Below are positions 1-11,237 of a stretch of DNA of 64,000 nt, in pieces. The notes beneath the pieces are model-generated. The model was not told the origin of the DNA. It was given only the letters and a program-made list of their open reading frames with translations, and did not search any database. A program made the translations under genes and the position numbers. The DNA is from Pieris napi (lineage: Eukaryota > Arthropoda > Insecta > Lepidoptera > Pieridae), in the NCBI RefSeq assembly GCF_905475465.1, contig NC_062244.1, positions 1,128,501 to 1,192,500 on the forward strand. Reading direction: 5' to 3'. Within the stretch, counting starts at the first letter, position 1. Every line of letters starts with the position of its first letter.

Positions 1-1340
1 CTACAGAGCATTTATTACTAATAAAAACACACACACATAACAATAATTAAATAAATATATATAAAAATATAGGATCATGGCTAAGTAGTTTATTTAAAAG
101 TTAAACCTTTTTGTTACTCAAAGAAGATTTAACTATATAATTTCATAATACATTTTCTATTAGCAGGACCTTGGAAACAACGATTAGCTATTTCCGTTAA
201 TTCAAGATGTCGTAACATCCGCTTTTATCTTTATTAAGATTGATATCGATCTAACAACTTATCCCTCAGAAATTCTATTGAAATAACAATTGTAATCATT
301 TATTGTTATAAGATTATTAGCTCAGTATTATTAAAAAATACTATTCTTTTTGATACGCGACAAATAAATAGCCAAAATTTAAAATCGTGATTAAAAGTGA
401 AATTTTAAAGGAAGTATTCATTTTAATTGATTGGACTATTGTCAAAAACATGCAAACACACTTTCGTAACGTAATTAAAAGGTGACTGACCGCTACCCTA
501 TAGTTTAACCCTAACAACGCCCACATTAAGATTCGGATATATCATAACCCCTCGGAGTGCCAAAAGTCGTTAGTTATCTTCTGATATATAAAAATAATCA
601 CAGAACAAAGTGTTATAATTTTATTTACTTATTTTTACAGAAGATTGAATGTAAGTTTCTGGTGTTTTTTTGTTGTATTGTATAAAGTTACTACACACTT
701 TCGTTTGACATTTGACAGTTGACAATTGACCTTATTAGCAATGTAAAAATTCCTTTTGAGTACTGTCAAGTTTATTATAATAAAAAAAAATACTCCTATA
801 GATTGAATTATTGTTTCTAGTTTTTTATTTCTTGTGTATAAAGTAGACCTGGGTACACTTTTATTTGACATTTGACAGTTAACCTCATTAGCAATGCAAT
901 ATGTCCAATTCCTTTTAAGACTGTCAAGTTTATTAAGTGTTTGACAGGTTATTAGCTAAGTTGTTGTAAGGTCTACACACACATACGTACAGTAAATTAA
1001 TATCAACTTGTATCTCAACACAAGTCGATCAGATATTTGCATAACGATTATTAGAACAATAGATAATAATTGTTTCGGTCGGGTACGGTACCCCCGACCC
1101 TAAGGTTGGGTATTACAGGTTAATTGCGGTTATAATGTTGGCATTAATCGATTTTCTGACTGTTTTTGTGTCGTGGAGATAATGCTATTATCAACCAACC
1201 CAGCTTGCCATCTAACCTAGACAATTATCACTAATAACAACTTACAGCCAACTATTAGGTAAGCAATCATTCAATATTCAGAAGGAATTTCTGAAGTGTG
1301 TTTCAGATTTTGGTTTGATTCGACTGTCATAAGACGTTAC
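1..1340 (-). other. intron downstream of the cut first coding exon
   Basis: This AT-rich stretch follows the GTAACG donor. I looked on the minus strand for the next Cut segment (RATLAEKEV) and did not find it, so the intron continues out of the window. It contains a diverged duplication at 643-942, given separately. Confidence 0.6.
643..942 (+). repeat. diverged direct duplication, period about 158 bp
   Basis: GATTGAAT at 643 and at 801 start two related copies. Both go on through a T-rich stretch, TGTATAAAGT, CACTTT, TTTGACATTTGACAGTT, a CATTAGCAATG-like block and ACTGTCAAGTTTATTA. Copies differ by substitutions and small indels, so the event is not recent. Family unknown. Confidence 0.65.
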
Positions 1341-1463
1341 CTGTTGCCAGAACTGTGCTAGAAGATATATTCTTTCCTTCTTAAAGAGCCAGTCCATCGA
1401 GTGCATAGCTTGCACCTCCGCCTCTGGTGCGGCGGGCAGACTGGCCGCGCCGGTGGGGTGCAT
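1341..1463 (-). CDS. cut: first coding exon of homeobox protein Cut (partial gene)
   Basis: Cut is a nuclear transcription factor with three Cut repeats and one homeodomain; it specifies external sensory organs, Malpighian tubules and the wing margin. Only the N-terminal 41 codons are here. Reading starts at the ATG at 1463 (M-H-P-T), passes an Ala/Pro-rich stretch and ends in KKERIYLLAQFWQQ. As I recall it, the Drosophila protein starts MQPT and has KKEQIYLLAQFWQQ followed by RATLAEKEV, so the match covers both the start and the exon end. The exon ends CAACAG at 1341 and is followed by GTAACG, a good donor in phase 0. In-frame ATGs at 1406 and 1397 are alternative starts; the one at 1406 has a better context (G at -3). 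An in-frame TGA lies upstream. The rest of the gene, including all DNA-binding domains, must lie beyond position 1. Homology is from memory, not a search. Confidence 0.85.
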
Positions 1464-1614
1464 CCGGACGTCCGCGCACCGCTGATTCCCGGCGCGATCT
1501 GACCCGTCACCCACGCAAATGTCTTCCAAATTCAAACTTGGCGCGCATTTTCAGACCATAGACTTCTTTTTGTTTAAGTGTCAGTGTCAATCGCGTGTTC
1601 TTGACAGGCTGAAA
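1464..1614 (-). other. cut: 5' UTR part of the cut coding exon, with splice acceptor
   Basis: On the minus strand a run of nine T residues ends in CAG at 1617-1615, a strong 3' splice site; a second AG at 1610-1609 could act as an alternative. The exon would therefore begin at 1614 or 1608 and run into the coding part at 1463. It holds two short upstream ORFs: ATG-GTC-TGA at 1559-1551 and a 14-codon one (stop included) at 1548-1507. The acceptor means that transcription starts in an exon further upstream, at higher coordinates. Confidence 0.6.
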
Positions 1615-2164
1615 CTGAAAAAAAAAGGAAGTCATGTAATCGATTCCATTGTTGGCAGACAATCGGCTAGCGGTTCGTGTCGAAACTAATTTTTATGTTT
1701 GATGCTCAGCCCGATACGGTAAGGAAAATTGACAGCTTAAAGGAAATTCGCGCGATGACTCGACTCTTCGTGGATTTCGTTTTTCTTTTGTTACAGTGTT
1801 TCTTTTAATGCTTTGGTATTTATGGAATTCTAAAATTTATTCTAATCAATATTAAAAGTTTCGGTGTGAGCCAATCGTCACCCCACGAATACAGCGACAA
1901 GTTGATTTTGATATTTGATCCAAGTTACGGGCTGAGCGTCTAATGTAGCACAAATTATACAAATACAATGCAGTACAAATGCGATTATAAAGGCCAGAGG
2001 AAATTGGAACGAAGGATCGCCGAGAAGTAGGTCAATACGGAAGACGACAAAATACATTGTCATCCCAGTATTAAATATATATACATACATACTAAATATA
2101 ACATATATAAATACAAAATAATTAACTTTTTTTAATATTGTTTAAAGTATTTGTACTGCTCTGA

Positions 2165-2389
2165 GCAGTGTTGGCTTAGTGGCTTCAGCGTGCTATCATC
2201 CCTGAGGTCGTAGGTTCCATCTCCGGCTGTGCGCCATTTGATTTTTTTTATGTGCGCATTTAATATTCGCTCGAACCGTGAAAGTTGACGGCGTGTGTCA
2301 GGCATAGGAGGCTGATTTACATGCCTATTAGGTTGACAAATGATCATGAAACAAATACAGAAATCTGAGGCCCAGACCTAAATAGGTTG
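2165..2389 (+). repeat. tRNA-derived SINE (family A), near full length
   Basis: The head GCAGTGTTGG-CTTAGTGG (A-box-like) and TAGGTTCCATCTCC (B-box-like) is followed by the shared body: TGTGCGCATTTAA, TTCGCTCGAAC, GTGTCAGGCATAGGAGGCTG, AAATCTGAGGCCCAGACCTAA, AGGTTG. This family occurs about twenty times in the window on both strands; other copies are judged against this layout. Confidence 0.8.
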
Positions 2390-2619
2390 TTGTTATTTGT
2401 ACTGCCCAGTTTTTAATATCATATTTAAATCTTAGCTGTCAAAAATGACTGAATTATCAAATTAATATACATATATATTTACTTCTACCAAAAACAATCA
2501 GAAACCAAAAGCTTGTCAACGGGACATGGAACGGAGTATGTTAAACATACAGGGGCGTGGCAGATGGAATACATGCATAAGGATAAAAATATACGATGTA
2601 CTAACAAAAATTAAAAAAC

Positions 2620-2830
2620 TGGGCTTATGATGAGGTCCAAAAAAGATGGACCAAAGACGTTATAGAACCCCATTGGAGTACGAAAAGAGGCCGTCAAATA
2701 AAGAGATGAGAAGATGATCTCGAAGGATGAAGAAGATCAGCGCGAAAGAGACGAGGGGAAACAAAAGAAGGGGAGACATATCACAGAAAACCTGGCCTGG
2801 TTGCTGATAACTAGTGTGATATATGCTTTA
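2620..2830 (+). mobile_element. RTE-like LINE C-terminal fragment (pseudogene)
   Basis: Conceptual translation gives W-T-K-D-V-I, then KRGRQIKR-stop-EDDL, then a frame-broken stretch. This resembles the basic GRQxKRWEDDL tail of RTE-type reverse transcriptases. Stops and shifts show that it is dead. Confidence 0.55.
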
Positions 2831-2839
2831 TGTTGCCTA

Positions 2840-3600
2840 AATTTATGTAAATGTTGGTACCTAAGTGAATGATGCCATCATAACGCCATTTATCTAGATA
2901 AATTTGCTGAGTTCTGAGCTAGTGCCGATGACGTAGGAATTCCCAATGTTCCCGTTGTTTAAGCTAGTGCCGGTGACACATTAGTTATTCGCGACATCCC
3001 AAGACTCGAGCACAATCAGGAGCGGTAGCCACAACGTTGAATTACTAGCGTGTCAATCAATAAACATGATAAGTGCGGCAGTTTCGTGCGCCGATATGCA
3101 AACAGGATTACACGCCCGCACGAACCCACCGACTTGGATCGATTGTATTCGATTGTGTCCGTTTTTTTGTTCTTGGTCAAGTCGTCACTGACTCACAAAA
3201 ACTTGCGACGCGCGTGAATTCCAAGTATCAAGATTGATTGGGCGCTCTATTACATGAACGTAAAACTTTTGTATTTTCTAATCTTTGTCAAGGAGGACGT
3301 GAATGTCAAAAATAGTTTGACAAATCACGAACAAATGAAGCTCGCCTTCAAAGATGAAATGCTTCTGTTTTGGTTTAAGTTTGGTTTCCAAATCATGCTT
3401 GAAGGTCTGCTATGGGTACAGTGGGACTGTACCACTAAGAACGGTTCGGTGCCACAATTCTTTTAACAATAAATATTATTTAGACTTTAAACTGATATAT
3501 TTATTGTCTTTCAGTACAAAAATTTAAATCACAAATAATAAATAAGAAATTATTAATAAAGCGACATCGCAAAAGAAAATAATAGTAGCCTGTTTAATTT
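2840..3600. other. unique non-repetitive DNA, possible regulatory block
   Basis: No gene or known repeat is seen. About 2990-3240 is less AT-rich, with an octamer-like ATGCAAAC near 3096 and homeodomain-type TCAATCAATAAA. A short direct repeat, GAGCTAGTGCCGATGAC and AAGCTAGTGCCGGTGAC, lies near 2918 and 2960. It would be in the predicted 5' intron of cut. Confidence 0.35.
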
Positions 3601-3618
3601 CCAATAATTACAAAATAA

Positions 3619-3790
3619 TATACAGCTTAGATTGGCTATTATATTCCCTTTCTTTCTTTCTGTCTCTGGCAGAATGACCAGCTCTGTGGAACAGTCTGCT
3701 CCTCAGCATAATGCTGAGCCAACTACAACCACAGCACACACGCATTACACACTTGAAACGAACCGAAAGGGAAAAATATATTTTTTATAT
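3619..3790 (+). repeat. dispersed LINE-like repeat (family E)
   Basis: The stretch GGCAGAATGACCAGC through CAACTACAACC to the CA-rich ATTACACA reappears in reverse orientation at 57255-57360. ATACAGCTTAGATT at its left also occurs near 35045 and 37272. Probably a LINE 3' fragment. Confidence 0.5.
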
Positions 3791-4290
3791 CTCTCATTAT
3801 ATTTTTTTTCTTTGATTATTGCTATTTTGTGTGTTTTTGCTAGTAAAAAATGTTTTGTTTATGTTATATACATTTTTTTCTTGCTATCCTAATATCCTAT
3901 CCTTTTCCAAATATCCATGGTGTTTAATATCATACACCTTTAACAAAATTATGAAAAGCATTACGCAATTGCCATAAAATATAATATTATCAATATATCA
4001 ATCAGTATCGTATATCATACGTGACACCGAAATGACTCATACAAAAAGAAATAATTCCCACTAGAATTCGCTTTACAGTTTATTAGTTAATATTCATTAG
4101 TAGGGGAGGCCTGATGTAGATAAGCCTACAGAAGGCTTATTAACGCATTCGCGGTCTTTCGACGGACATTTTAACACAAAAATAAATCAGCCAGGAATAC
4201 TTCCTGAGTACCTTGTGCCAAGTAGAGCATTTTTGTTTGGGTTTATATGAAGAACTATTTATCTGTCCTCTATTAAGTTATACATGTTAA

Positions 4291-4590
4291 CGTAAAATTG
4301 TAAAAACCGTTAGATTGTAATCTATCTCGCGAGATTATAAACTGTCGAAAGATTGTGAACCTCAGCGTACTGCTTACAATTTAACGTATTATTATTCGGT
4401 AGATTGTACTACACTAACGTAGTTATCATTCAAACTTCTTTGGTCAATTACAGATTAATTTTACTTACCAACAATTTCATATAACTACCGAATACGTTAA
4501 TTTGTAAGCAGTTCGTTGAGGTTCACAATCTTTCGACAGTTTACAATCTCGCGAGATATATTACAATCTAACGGTGTTTACAATTTTACG
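4291..4590. mobile_element. MITE or fold-back element with about 105-bp terminal inverted repeats
   Basis: CGTAAAATTGTAAA at 4291 is mirrored by TTTACAATTTTACG ending at 4590. The arms stay alignable for about 105 bp, including TCTCGCGAGATT, AAACTGTCGAAAGATTG and TGAACCTCA, with only a few mismatches. No transposase. The target duplication is not clear, so the superfamily is open. Confidence 0.75.
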
Positions 4591-4629
4591 GTGACATACA
4601 TATTATAAAAGAAAATACTTAATAATATA

Positions 4630-4868
4630 TTTGTGTATCAGTTTCATGATCGTTTGTCAATCTAATAGGCAAGTAGGTGATCAGCCTCTGTGCCAGACAC
4701 ACGCACTGTATGGGTCTAAGGCAAGCCGGTTTCCTCACGATGTTTTCCTTCACCGTTCGAGCGAACGTTAAATGCGCACATAGAAAGTCAATTGGTGCAT
4801 AGCTGGGGATCGAACCTACGACCTCAGGGATGAGAGTCACACGCTGAAGCCACTTGGCCAACACTGCT
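4630..4868 (-). repeat. SINE family A
   Basis: Nearly full length on the minus strand: head AGCAGTGTTGGCCAAGTGG ending at 4868, B-box-like GGTTCGATCCCC, body and tail as in the copy at 2165. The poly-purine tail is lost. Confidence 0.8.
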
Positions 4869-5535
4869 CAATTAGACAATATACATAGCCAAAACAGATT
4901 ACATTGATTAACAACATAATATATAAAACAGAAAAATTAAGTACAATACTAAACTACATTTTTAATTATCTACTCGCTTCTTAAAATATATAATAAATAT
5001 ATAGACAGTTATAAGTATTACTCTACTAACAATATATGGACTTATAATGGTCTGAATTAAATGTTTTTTTTAATATTTCATCACCTCCTCTTTGAAAAGA
5101 GGTCTACATCTTTATAATTTGCATTATAGTTATCTAAAACCCGAAACCAACGAATTACGCAAATAATTGGTGTTACGTACATGTAACAATTGCGAATAGG
5201 TTGAAAATATTTTATAAAATTTCTTGGATTAGAATTTCCTTAAAACATTAAAAATATCTTGATGAAAATTAACAATTCAAATATAACGACATTATTTTCA
5301 AGGATTTATGAATTGAAAGGAGCCATTAATTTCGAAAAATTAAGTCGTTACACGCAATTTGATTATACAATAGATATTCAATAGAATTGATATATTTGTA
5401 TAGTACCTACAGTTTGATCAGAAGGAATAACGAGATTATGTTTTAATTCGAACAGTCCAAGTTTTACAAAGTTTAGTTTGTGATATATTTTGATAGGTAA
5501 ATAATGTTGATAGTTGATAAAAAAAAAACATTATT

Positions 5536-5668
5536 ACTACAACATTTTTAGGTCTCGGCCTCAGATTTCTATATCCATTTCATGATCATTTGTCTAATAG
5601 GCTTGTAGTCGACTTTTTGTCTAAAGCCGGTTTCCTTACGATGTTTTCCTTCACCGTTCGTAGCGAAA
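5536..5668 (-). repeat. SINE family A, partial
   Basis: Only the tail half is present, from the AGGTCTCGGCCTCAGATTTCT side to TTCACCGTTCG; the tRNA-like head is missing. Confidence 0.65.
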
Positions 5669-7883
5669 TAAATTTTAAAAAACTTGTGTTTACGATAGTC
5701 CGAAGGAAATTCTTCAAGCAAGATGGTGAAGCTTGAATGGGGTACCAGTAATTCCCCTGGTGTTCTCTACTTATGCAGTAATACTCCTAACAATCACATA
5801 CTTAACCTACATAACATTGCGTGGTAAAACCTTTTAACCTTCGATGAAAACCAATTGGAAAATTCTTCAGTAAGAAAATACTTTTCAAAACCCATAAATT
5901 AGGGCACTAAATAAAAAAAACTTCGTCAAAGCAATCCATCGATTGGCAGGAACAGTCACGGAACCGATAGAGTGACAGAATCATCAACCTTATGCCATCG
6001 GAATACGGGCGAGGGTATAACTAATCTTATAGTTTATGGTAGTGATAAACTTGTTGTGGCTGTGTTTACGCACTGAGCACCTGCCCTATTTTATTGTAAA
6101 AGTTTTATCGGAAAGCGATGAATTGATGACGCTTTTACTTTTAATAGCTGGCTTTAAGGTTAGTAGCGTTTTATAGCTTGTGAAGATTTACGCAGTGACA
6201 GGTGGATACAAGGTTTACTGGGGAGGTCTTAAAATCCGGGATTAAGTAGACGTACAGTTAATTTTAACCACAGTTAGTCCAAATCTGAAATGCGAATCGC
6301 TACTACAGTAGATGCCGATAATTTGAAAACATTCCAAATCTGAAAGTCGAACGTCAGAGCGTTCCTTTTTCGAATTTCCCGCGTCTTTCTTTTGTTGCCA
6401 TAGACGCGTTATCGACACTCAACTCTGTGCCAGATATTAGTCATATTTCCGAAGTTTGTTCTTTTTAATCCGTTGTGGTTTCTCGTTCGCTCTTTGAACT
6501 GCACTCGACGTTCGCAAAATTCGATTATTTTATTGCAGTTTGATTGATGGAATGTTGTTAGCGCTCTTTGTTGGGCTAAGTGCATATTTCGGTACTTGCT
6601 CCTTGTTTTTGAAAATGGAACGTTGAGTTTTAAACTCCGTTCGATTTTTAAATTACGACTTTATATGATATTTTATTGCGAAAGAATTGTATTAACATAA
6701 AATTACCGTTTGAAGCGCATTTCGTGTCGGGTATCGGTTCAATCAATGACTTTAATATATCAAAGAAAGCAATAAAAATTCAATATCGTCCAAATTGTCA
6801 ATTTCAATTTGACAGGCCTGGAACATGGCAATCCCTCAGCCCGTCACTCGAATTTCGATTCGAATTTCAAAAAGACTCGATTATCGACAATTGATTCGAG
6901 ACATCGCGTGCTTGTATTATTTTTATTTATTAGCTGGCAGGTGTGTTGCCATTTAATTATTTTTGGACATCAACTTGTCTATGGCATCGATATAGGGCGA
7001 TCGAATGTTTGATAAGACGTTAATACAAACTGTATGTCGACTATAGATTATGGTAATTTGGGTTAATTTTGACGTTTGGTAATATTTATAGTGAATACCA
7101 TTAAAATAGTAATACATTTAAAAAAATAACGAAGACAATTTTTGTATTGCTATAATAAATATAACGTATCTACACCGAGGCGCCATCTTGACGCCATAAA
7201 TAACAGAGATAGATAAGTGAGACAGATATGAAAATATTTTAAAAATAAATAGTAATTATATCAAACAACACTCGTGGGGATCATAATTAATCAATTTATT
7301 ACTCATTAGGGAACTAAAACGGAGATGACGTACTTATGGCGGCAAAAAAGCGCGGGAAAGAAACTTTAAGAATGACATTTAAATCTTTAATAGACTTTAG
7401 TAGTTCGCTGTGTTCTAATAGAGTGTTCATTATCTTCTCTTCTTTCTCTGTGTGTAGAGTGAAGGGAAACAAAGAGTAAAATTCCGAATCTCAATTGACA
7501 CAGATACAGATAATCCACAGCTAATAGATATGGCGTCAGTAAAATGTTCTGTACTCTATAATCTATACTATTAAGATGGTTTTGTAACACTATTGCTATA
7601 TCTACTTGTAATATATTAACACTCTAGATCTTGATATAGGTTTTTTAAGACTAAAATTCCCGCCTATTCTTAACTCCAGCCGATATTACGAAATCGAAAT
7701 AAGTGACATTAACGTGAGGGGAACGGAAAAAGACATCGGTAAACGATGTATGACATTTCAATATTTTTTTCTCCCGGTAGTGTAACCATGATAAAAAACT
7801 AATTAAATTTTTGACTGAATAAATATAAATCTTTAGTAATTTATAGGCATTTTTTTTGTGTCAATGTATAGTGTGTTAGTAAA
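5669..7883. other. unique DNA, no gene seen
   Basis: No recognisable repeat or coding exon. About 6240-6600 is less AT-rich than its surroundings, with CG dinucleotides (TTCCCGCGTCTTTC, ATAGACGCGTTATCGAC). A CTCF-like AGATGGCGCC core lies at 7179-7188 (minus). The open frames here are short and show no protein family. Confidence 0.35.
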
Positions 7884-8067
7884 GCAGTGTTAGAATCTCA
7901 TCCTTGGAGTCTTAGGTTTTATCTCCGGTTAGCATGACTTTCTTTCTATGATCTCATTTAACATTTACCCGAACGGTGAAAACATCGTGAGGTACATTTG
8001 TCTTAGATTGACAAGTCATGAAACATATACATAAATCTGAGGTCCTAAAAAGAGTCATCGCCACTGA
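7884..8067 (+). repeat. SINE family A, strongly diverged
   Basis: GCAGTGTTAG head, internal deletions, then ATTTAACATTTACCCGAACGG, AACATCGTGAGG and AAATCTGAGGTCCTAAAAAG. Older than most copies here. Confidence 0.65.
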
Positions 8068-8340
8068 TTTTTTTTAAACCTAACAATCAAATAGCCCCCC
8101 TTCCCCTCCCTGTGGGGCAACAAACACAGATTTAGATAAAAGTCATGGTCACCCTATCCACATTCAAATGCAGTTCATCATAGCACCCCACGGAAATATA
8201 CGAGTATTTTTGGGAACACGTCGATTCGACTTATTGATGATGTTTTAAAATGAAACAGATTTTTGCTTCTCAACTTCTATCTATTGAGAGCGAAATTTGA
8301 TCTGTATAGAAGAGAACGAGGCGACGAGAACTTGGTGAAA

Positions 8341-8612
8341 CTGAAGAGAGACAATTAAGAATTGGGAAGAAGATGTTTCCTTGCCCATGACCTGACATGG
8401 GCAAGGCCATTACCTGACATGAGCTACCGACTAAAGAGAGAGAATTAAGAATTGGGAAGAAGATGTTTCCTTGCCTATGACCTGACATGGGCAAGGCCAT
8501 TACCTGACATGAGCTACCGACTAAAGAGAGAGAATTAAGAATTGGGAAGAAGATGTTTCCTTGCCCATGACCTGACATGAGTTACCGACTGAAGAGAGAG
8601 AAGTAAGGTTTG
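8341..8612. repeat. minisatellite, 90-bp period, about 3 units
   Basis: AATTAAGAATTGGGAAGAAG starts units at 8353, 8443 and 8533. The first two differ at very few bases; the third has lost about 30 bp. The period is a multiple of three, so a minus-strand frame stays open and repeats a 30-residue block, but nothing else suggests a protein. Confidence 0.85.
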
Positions 8613-8917
8613 GTATTAATAAAACAGGTTAACCGACTTTGAATATTTAAATGTCTACATTGACATCCGAACAGGTGACGTCCAGTAATGATGTGCGTGA
8701 TATTTAGTCCACTATTTATAGACCGGACATTTTAGTCACGGCACCATTGATTATCTGTTATGATTCGTACTACAAAATCTCAAGGCCTGTATTCAGGAAC
8801 GTCAGACTTGAATCAAGTTTCGAGAGCTGTCAAACCATTTTTTCATATGACGTTTGACTTGTTTGACAGCGCTCAATACGCTTTGACATCTCTTGAAATT
8901 TTAGTATTTTTTTATAT

Positions 8918-9330
8918 TACAGGGAGCAAACGGGCAGGAGGCTCACTTGATGTTAAGTGATATAACTCATTGCCAGAGGGCTCGCTAGTGCGTTGACGGC
9001 CTTTTAAGAATTCGTACTGTATGTGTACATTCATTGATTTAAGTACATATATATATATATATTTTATCTTCCGATTCATGGTTTAAATGGTTTGCCCCAT
9101 GCCCCATGTATGTCTCTATATTACAGATAAATAGAACAAAACAAAGTAATCGTGCCGCCCATGGACACACTTAATGCCCAGGGCTCGCGAGTGCGTTGCC
9201 GGCCTTAAGTATTGGTACACTCTTTTCTTGGAGTATTTAGATATCTTAATTAAGGTATGTATATTTTTTATCTGTGTTTGATTTTAAATTGGTTAGCCCC
9301 ATGCCCCAGTCTCTCTATTACACAGGTAAA
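8918..9330 (-). repeat. two CR1-like LINE 3' tails within a local tandem duplication
   Basis: GTGCGTTGACGGCC (8988) and GTGCGTTGCCGGCC (9191) are the reverse complement of the GGCCGGCAACGCAC motif that ends a CR1-like LINE ORF in this genome. Each is followed at similar distance by GTTTGCCCCATGCCCC or GTTAGCCCCATGCCCC, giving a period of about 203 bp. An (AT)n tract lies at 9045-9061. Confidence 0.65.
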
Positions 9331-9734
9331 TACAAAGTAATCGTGAACAGCTGATACGTCAAGTAAGAGTTCATGACCTTTCAGGGGTCAATGACCTTCC
9401 GGTATAAATAATATTTTGATATATTGTATCTCTTTTTGTTAATCTTCTGTCGTTTTGAAAATACAAAATACTGTGTGTTTATGAAGGTAGAAGCACAAAA
9501 TTATTTTTTTATAGACCTGGAAGCTGCCAATATTTAATCGTTTGAATGCCAGGTGAAAATTATAAGTGTTTGCTTAAACCATTGTTTAATTTAATTTAAT
9601 ATTCTAATTCTTATCTCAAGTCATCTTTAGTACTTCTCGAACTTCATACAGGAACAGAACAGCTCTTGAGACTAGATTGATAGAATACGGGCCTTAGTGA
9701 TTTTAATAAAACACAGTAACCTAGTGTGCGGAAA

Positions 9735-9970
9735 GAGGGCACATGGGCAGAAAGCTCTATGATGTTAGGTGTTACATAAACCCTCATTTCTAAAGTTGGT
9801 CGCGAGTGTGTTGCCGGCCTTTTAATGGTACGCTACTTTCTGGAAGGTTTCCATTGTGATGACTACACTGGCATTATATTTATTTATTTATTAAAAGGCT
9901 CATCAATAAAGGACTCACATTTCCAGACGGCTCACGAGTGTGTTGCCGGCCTTTTAAGAATTGATCTTTT
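9735..9970 (-). repeat. two CR1-like LINE 3' tails
   Basis: GAGTGTGTTGCCGGCCTTTTAA occurs near 9804 and again near 9929, both reversed LINE 3' ends, 5' truncated and without an RT domain. Confidence 0.65.
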
Positions 9971-10316
9971 CTTAAAAAAACAAACATAAGGTTACATTCA
10001 TTAAAAATCATACAATTACTAAACTAATAAAAAATATAGTTATAGCTAATATATATATTATGTTAGTTATATATCCTTTAATAAGGAATGCTTCATATGT
10101 TAAAAAACGTCGATCGCAGACGGAAAGCACATGTTAGTGATTCTTTTTTCAGTGATCGGCAGATTTCGACGCATCTGTTATGACGTATTATTTGAAAAAA
10201 ACAGAGGCGCTACAACGCACGATTTTGTTATTACTTCTAATAGATTGTTTAGCGAGGAGCTGGGACACAGGTATACGTAAAAGGGTTCACATTAAATATG
10301 TGATGTTTATTTTAGA

Positions 10317-10620
10317 TGAGGTGATCAGGCGTTGGTGACGTTGATTTTTATTATTATTATGTGGGTATGTGCTTTACACACATTGATATTTTTTATTATA
10401 AGACAAATAGGTGATCAGGCGTCTGTGTCTTACACATTTTGATATTTATTAATTTATAAGTAGGTGGTCAGGCGTGCGTGGCAGATGCTAGAACGTTGGC
10501 TTCGTTTTTTGGGTCTAAGCCTGGTTTTCAATATTTTCCTCCACAGTGTAAAATTCGCACATAGAAAGTGCACAGCAGTGATTCAAACTCACGACCTTCG
10601 GGCCAGGTCCATTAAAGACA
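10317..10620 (-). repeat. diverged SINE A copy with an amplified end
   Basis: 10465-10620 is a degraded minus-strand SINE A (GGGTCTAAGCCTGG, CGCACATAGAAAGTG, CACGACCTTCGG). Its GTAGGTGATCAGGCGT end is repeated about three times (near 10320, 10410 and 10462), separated by TTACACA-TTGATATTT-like spacers. Confidence 0.5.
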
Positions 10621-10647
10621 AGCCCAGCTAATAATAATTATATTATT

Positions 10648-10812
10648 AAAAAGTGGCGGAGAGTTTATTGCTAGTTCTCTTCCGTTCTACGCCCTAGATT
10701 TGAGAACTGGCACTAAATGTAAAGTTAGAAGCATTTCATATACATTTCTTTTTTTTACGATCATAAGTGTACATTGTGTTGCCTATATGATTAAATAATT
10801 TTTGAATTTTAT
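10648..10812 (+). repeat. LINE 3' end (family C)
   Basis: Diagnostic blocks in order: AGTGGCGGAGAGTTTATTG, GAGAACTGGCACTAAATGTAAA, TAGAAGCATTTCATAT, CATAAGTGTACATTGTGTT, a TTTTTGA-type tail. Five related copies lie elsewhere in the window. 5' truncated, non-coding. Confidence 0.7.
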
Positions 10813-11049
10813 TGAAACACTGTTACAGCGCCATCTCTGTTTTCTCAGCGCAAACTCCACAGCCCTTCCGCAACTTTGATATTCAATACGTCTATTTTTC
10901 CAAAACTTTCCACTAAGCAAAATGAACTAGATCGAATTCTTAGAAAAAATTAAAAATGGCGATAAAAATACTGCCTCATGTTTCTGACGGCGATAAGCCT
11001 TTAAATTGAGACTTCGACATATTTTCACACGCTCCGTGTGAGGGAAATT

Positions 11050-11235
11050 GAGCTTTTTCTGTGGGGAATAGAGTGTGGTATCGATTGGGGGTGGTGGGTG
11101 GTGTTATGTGTGGTGCAAGTGCCCCAGGGAAAGCGGAGGCTGGACCGTCCCAAGCAAACCTGGCGTCGTAAAGGCAAAGAGAGCCTTACTGACGTAATAC
11201 AATGCCCTCTGCCCCATCTAGGGGTTTTAGAACAT
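11050..11235 (+). mobile_element. RTE-like LINE C-terminal fragment
   Basis: Translation contains KRRLDRPKQTWRRKGKE, a basic motif close to the RPKQTWRR tail of RTE-type polyproteins, followed by LPHLG. A related copy in reverse orientation is at 47695-47975. Confidence 0.55.
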
Positions 11236-11237
11236 TA

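Noticed and set aside
632..660. A plus-strand micro-exon: TTTTTACAG, 10 nt, GTAAGT
   Set aside because: The splice-like sites are perfect by eye, but they lie on the strand opposite to cut, the exon would be 10 nt, and no partner exon is visible. Probably chance in T-rich DNA.
8270..8578. 102-codon minus-strand ORF with a 30-residue repeat
   Set aside because: The frame is open only because a 90-bp minisatellite keeps phase.
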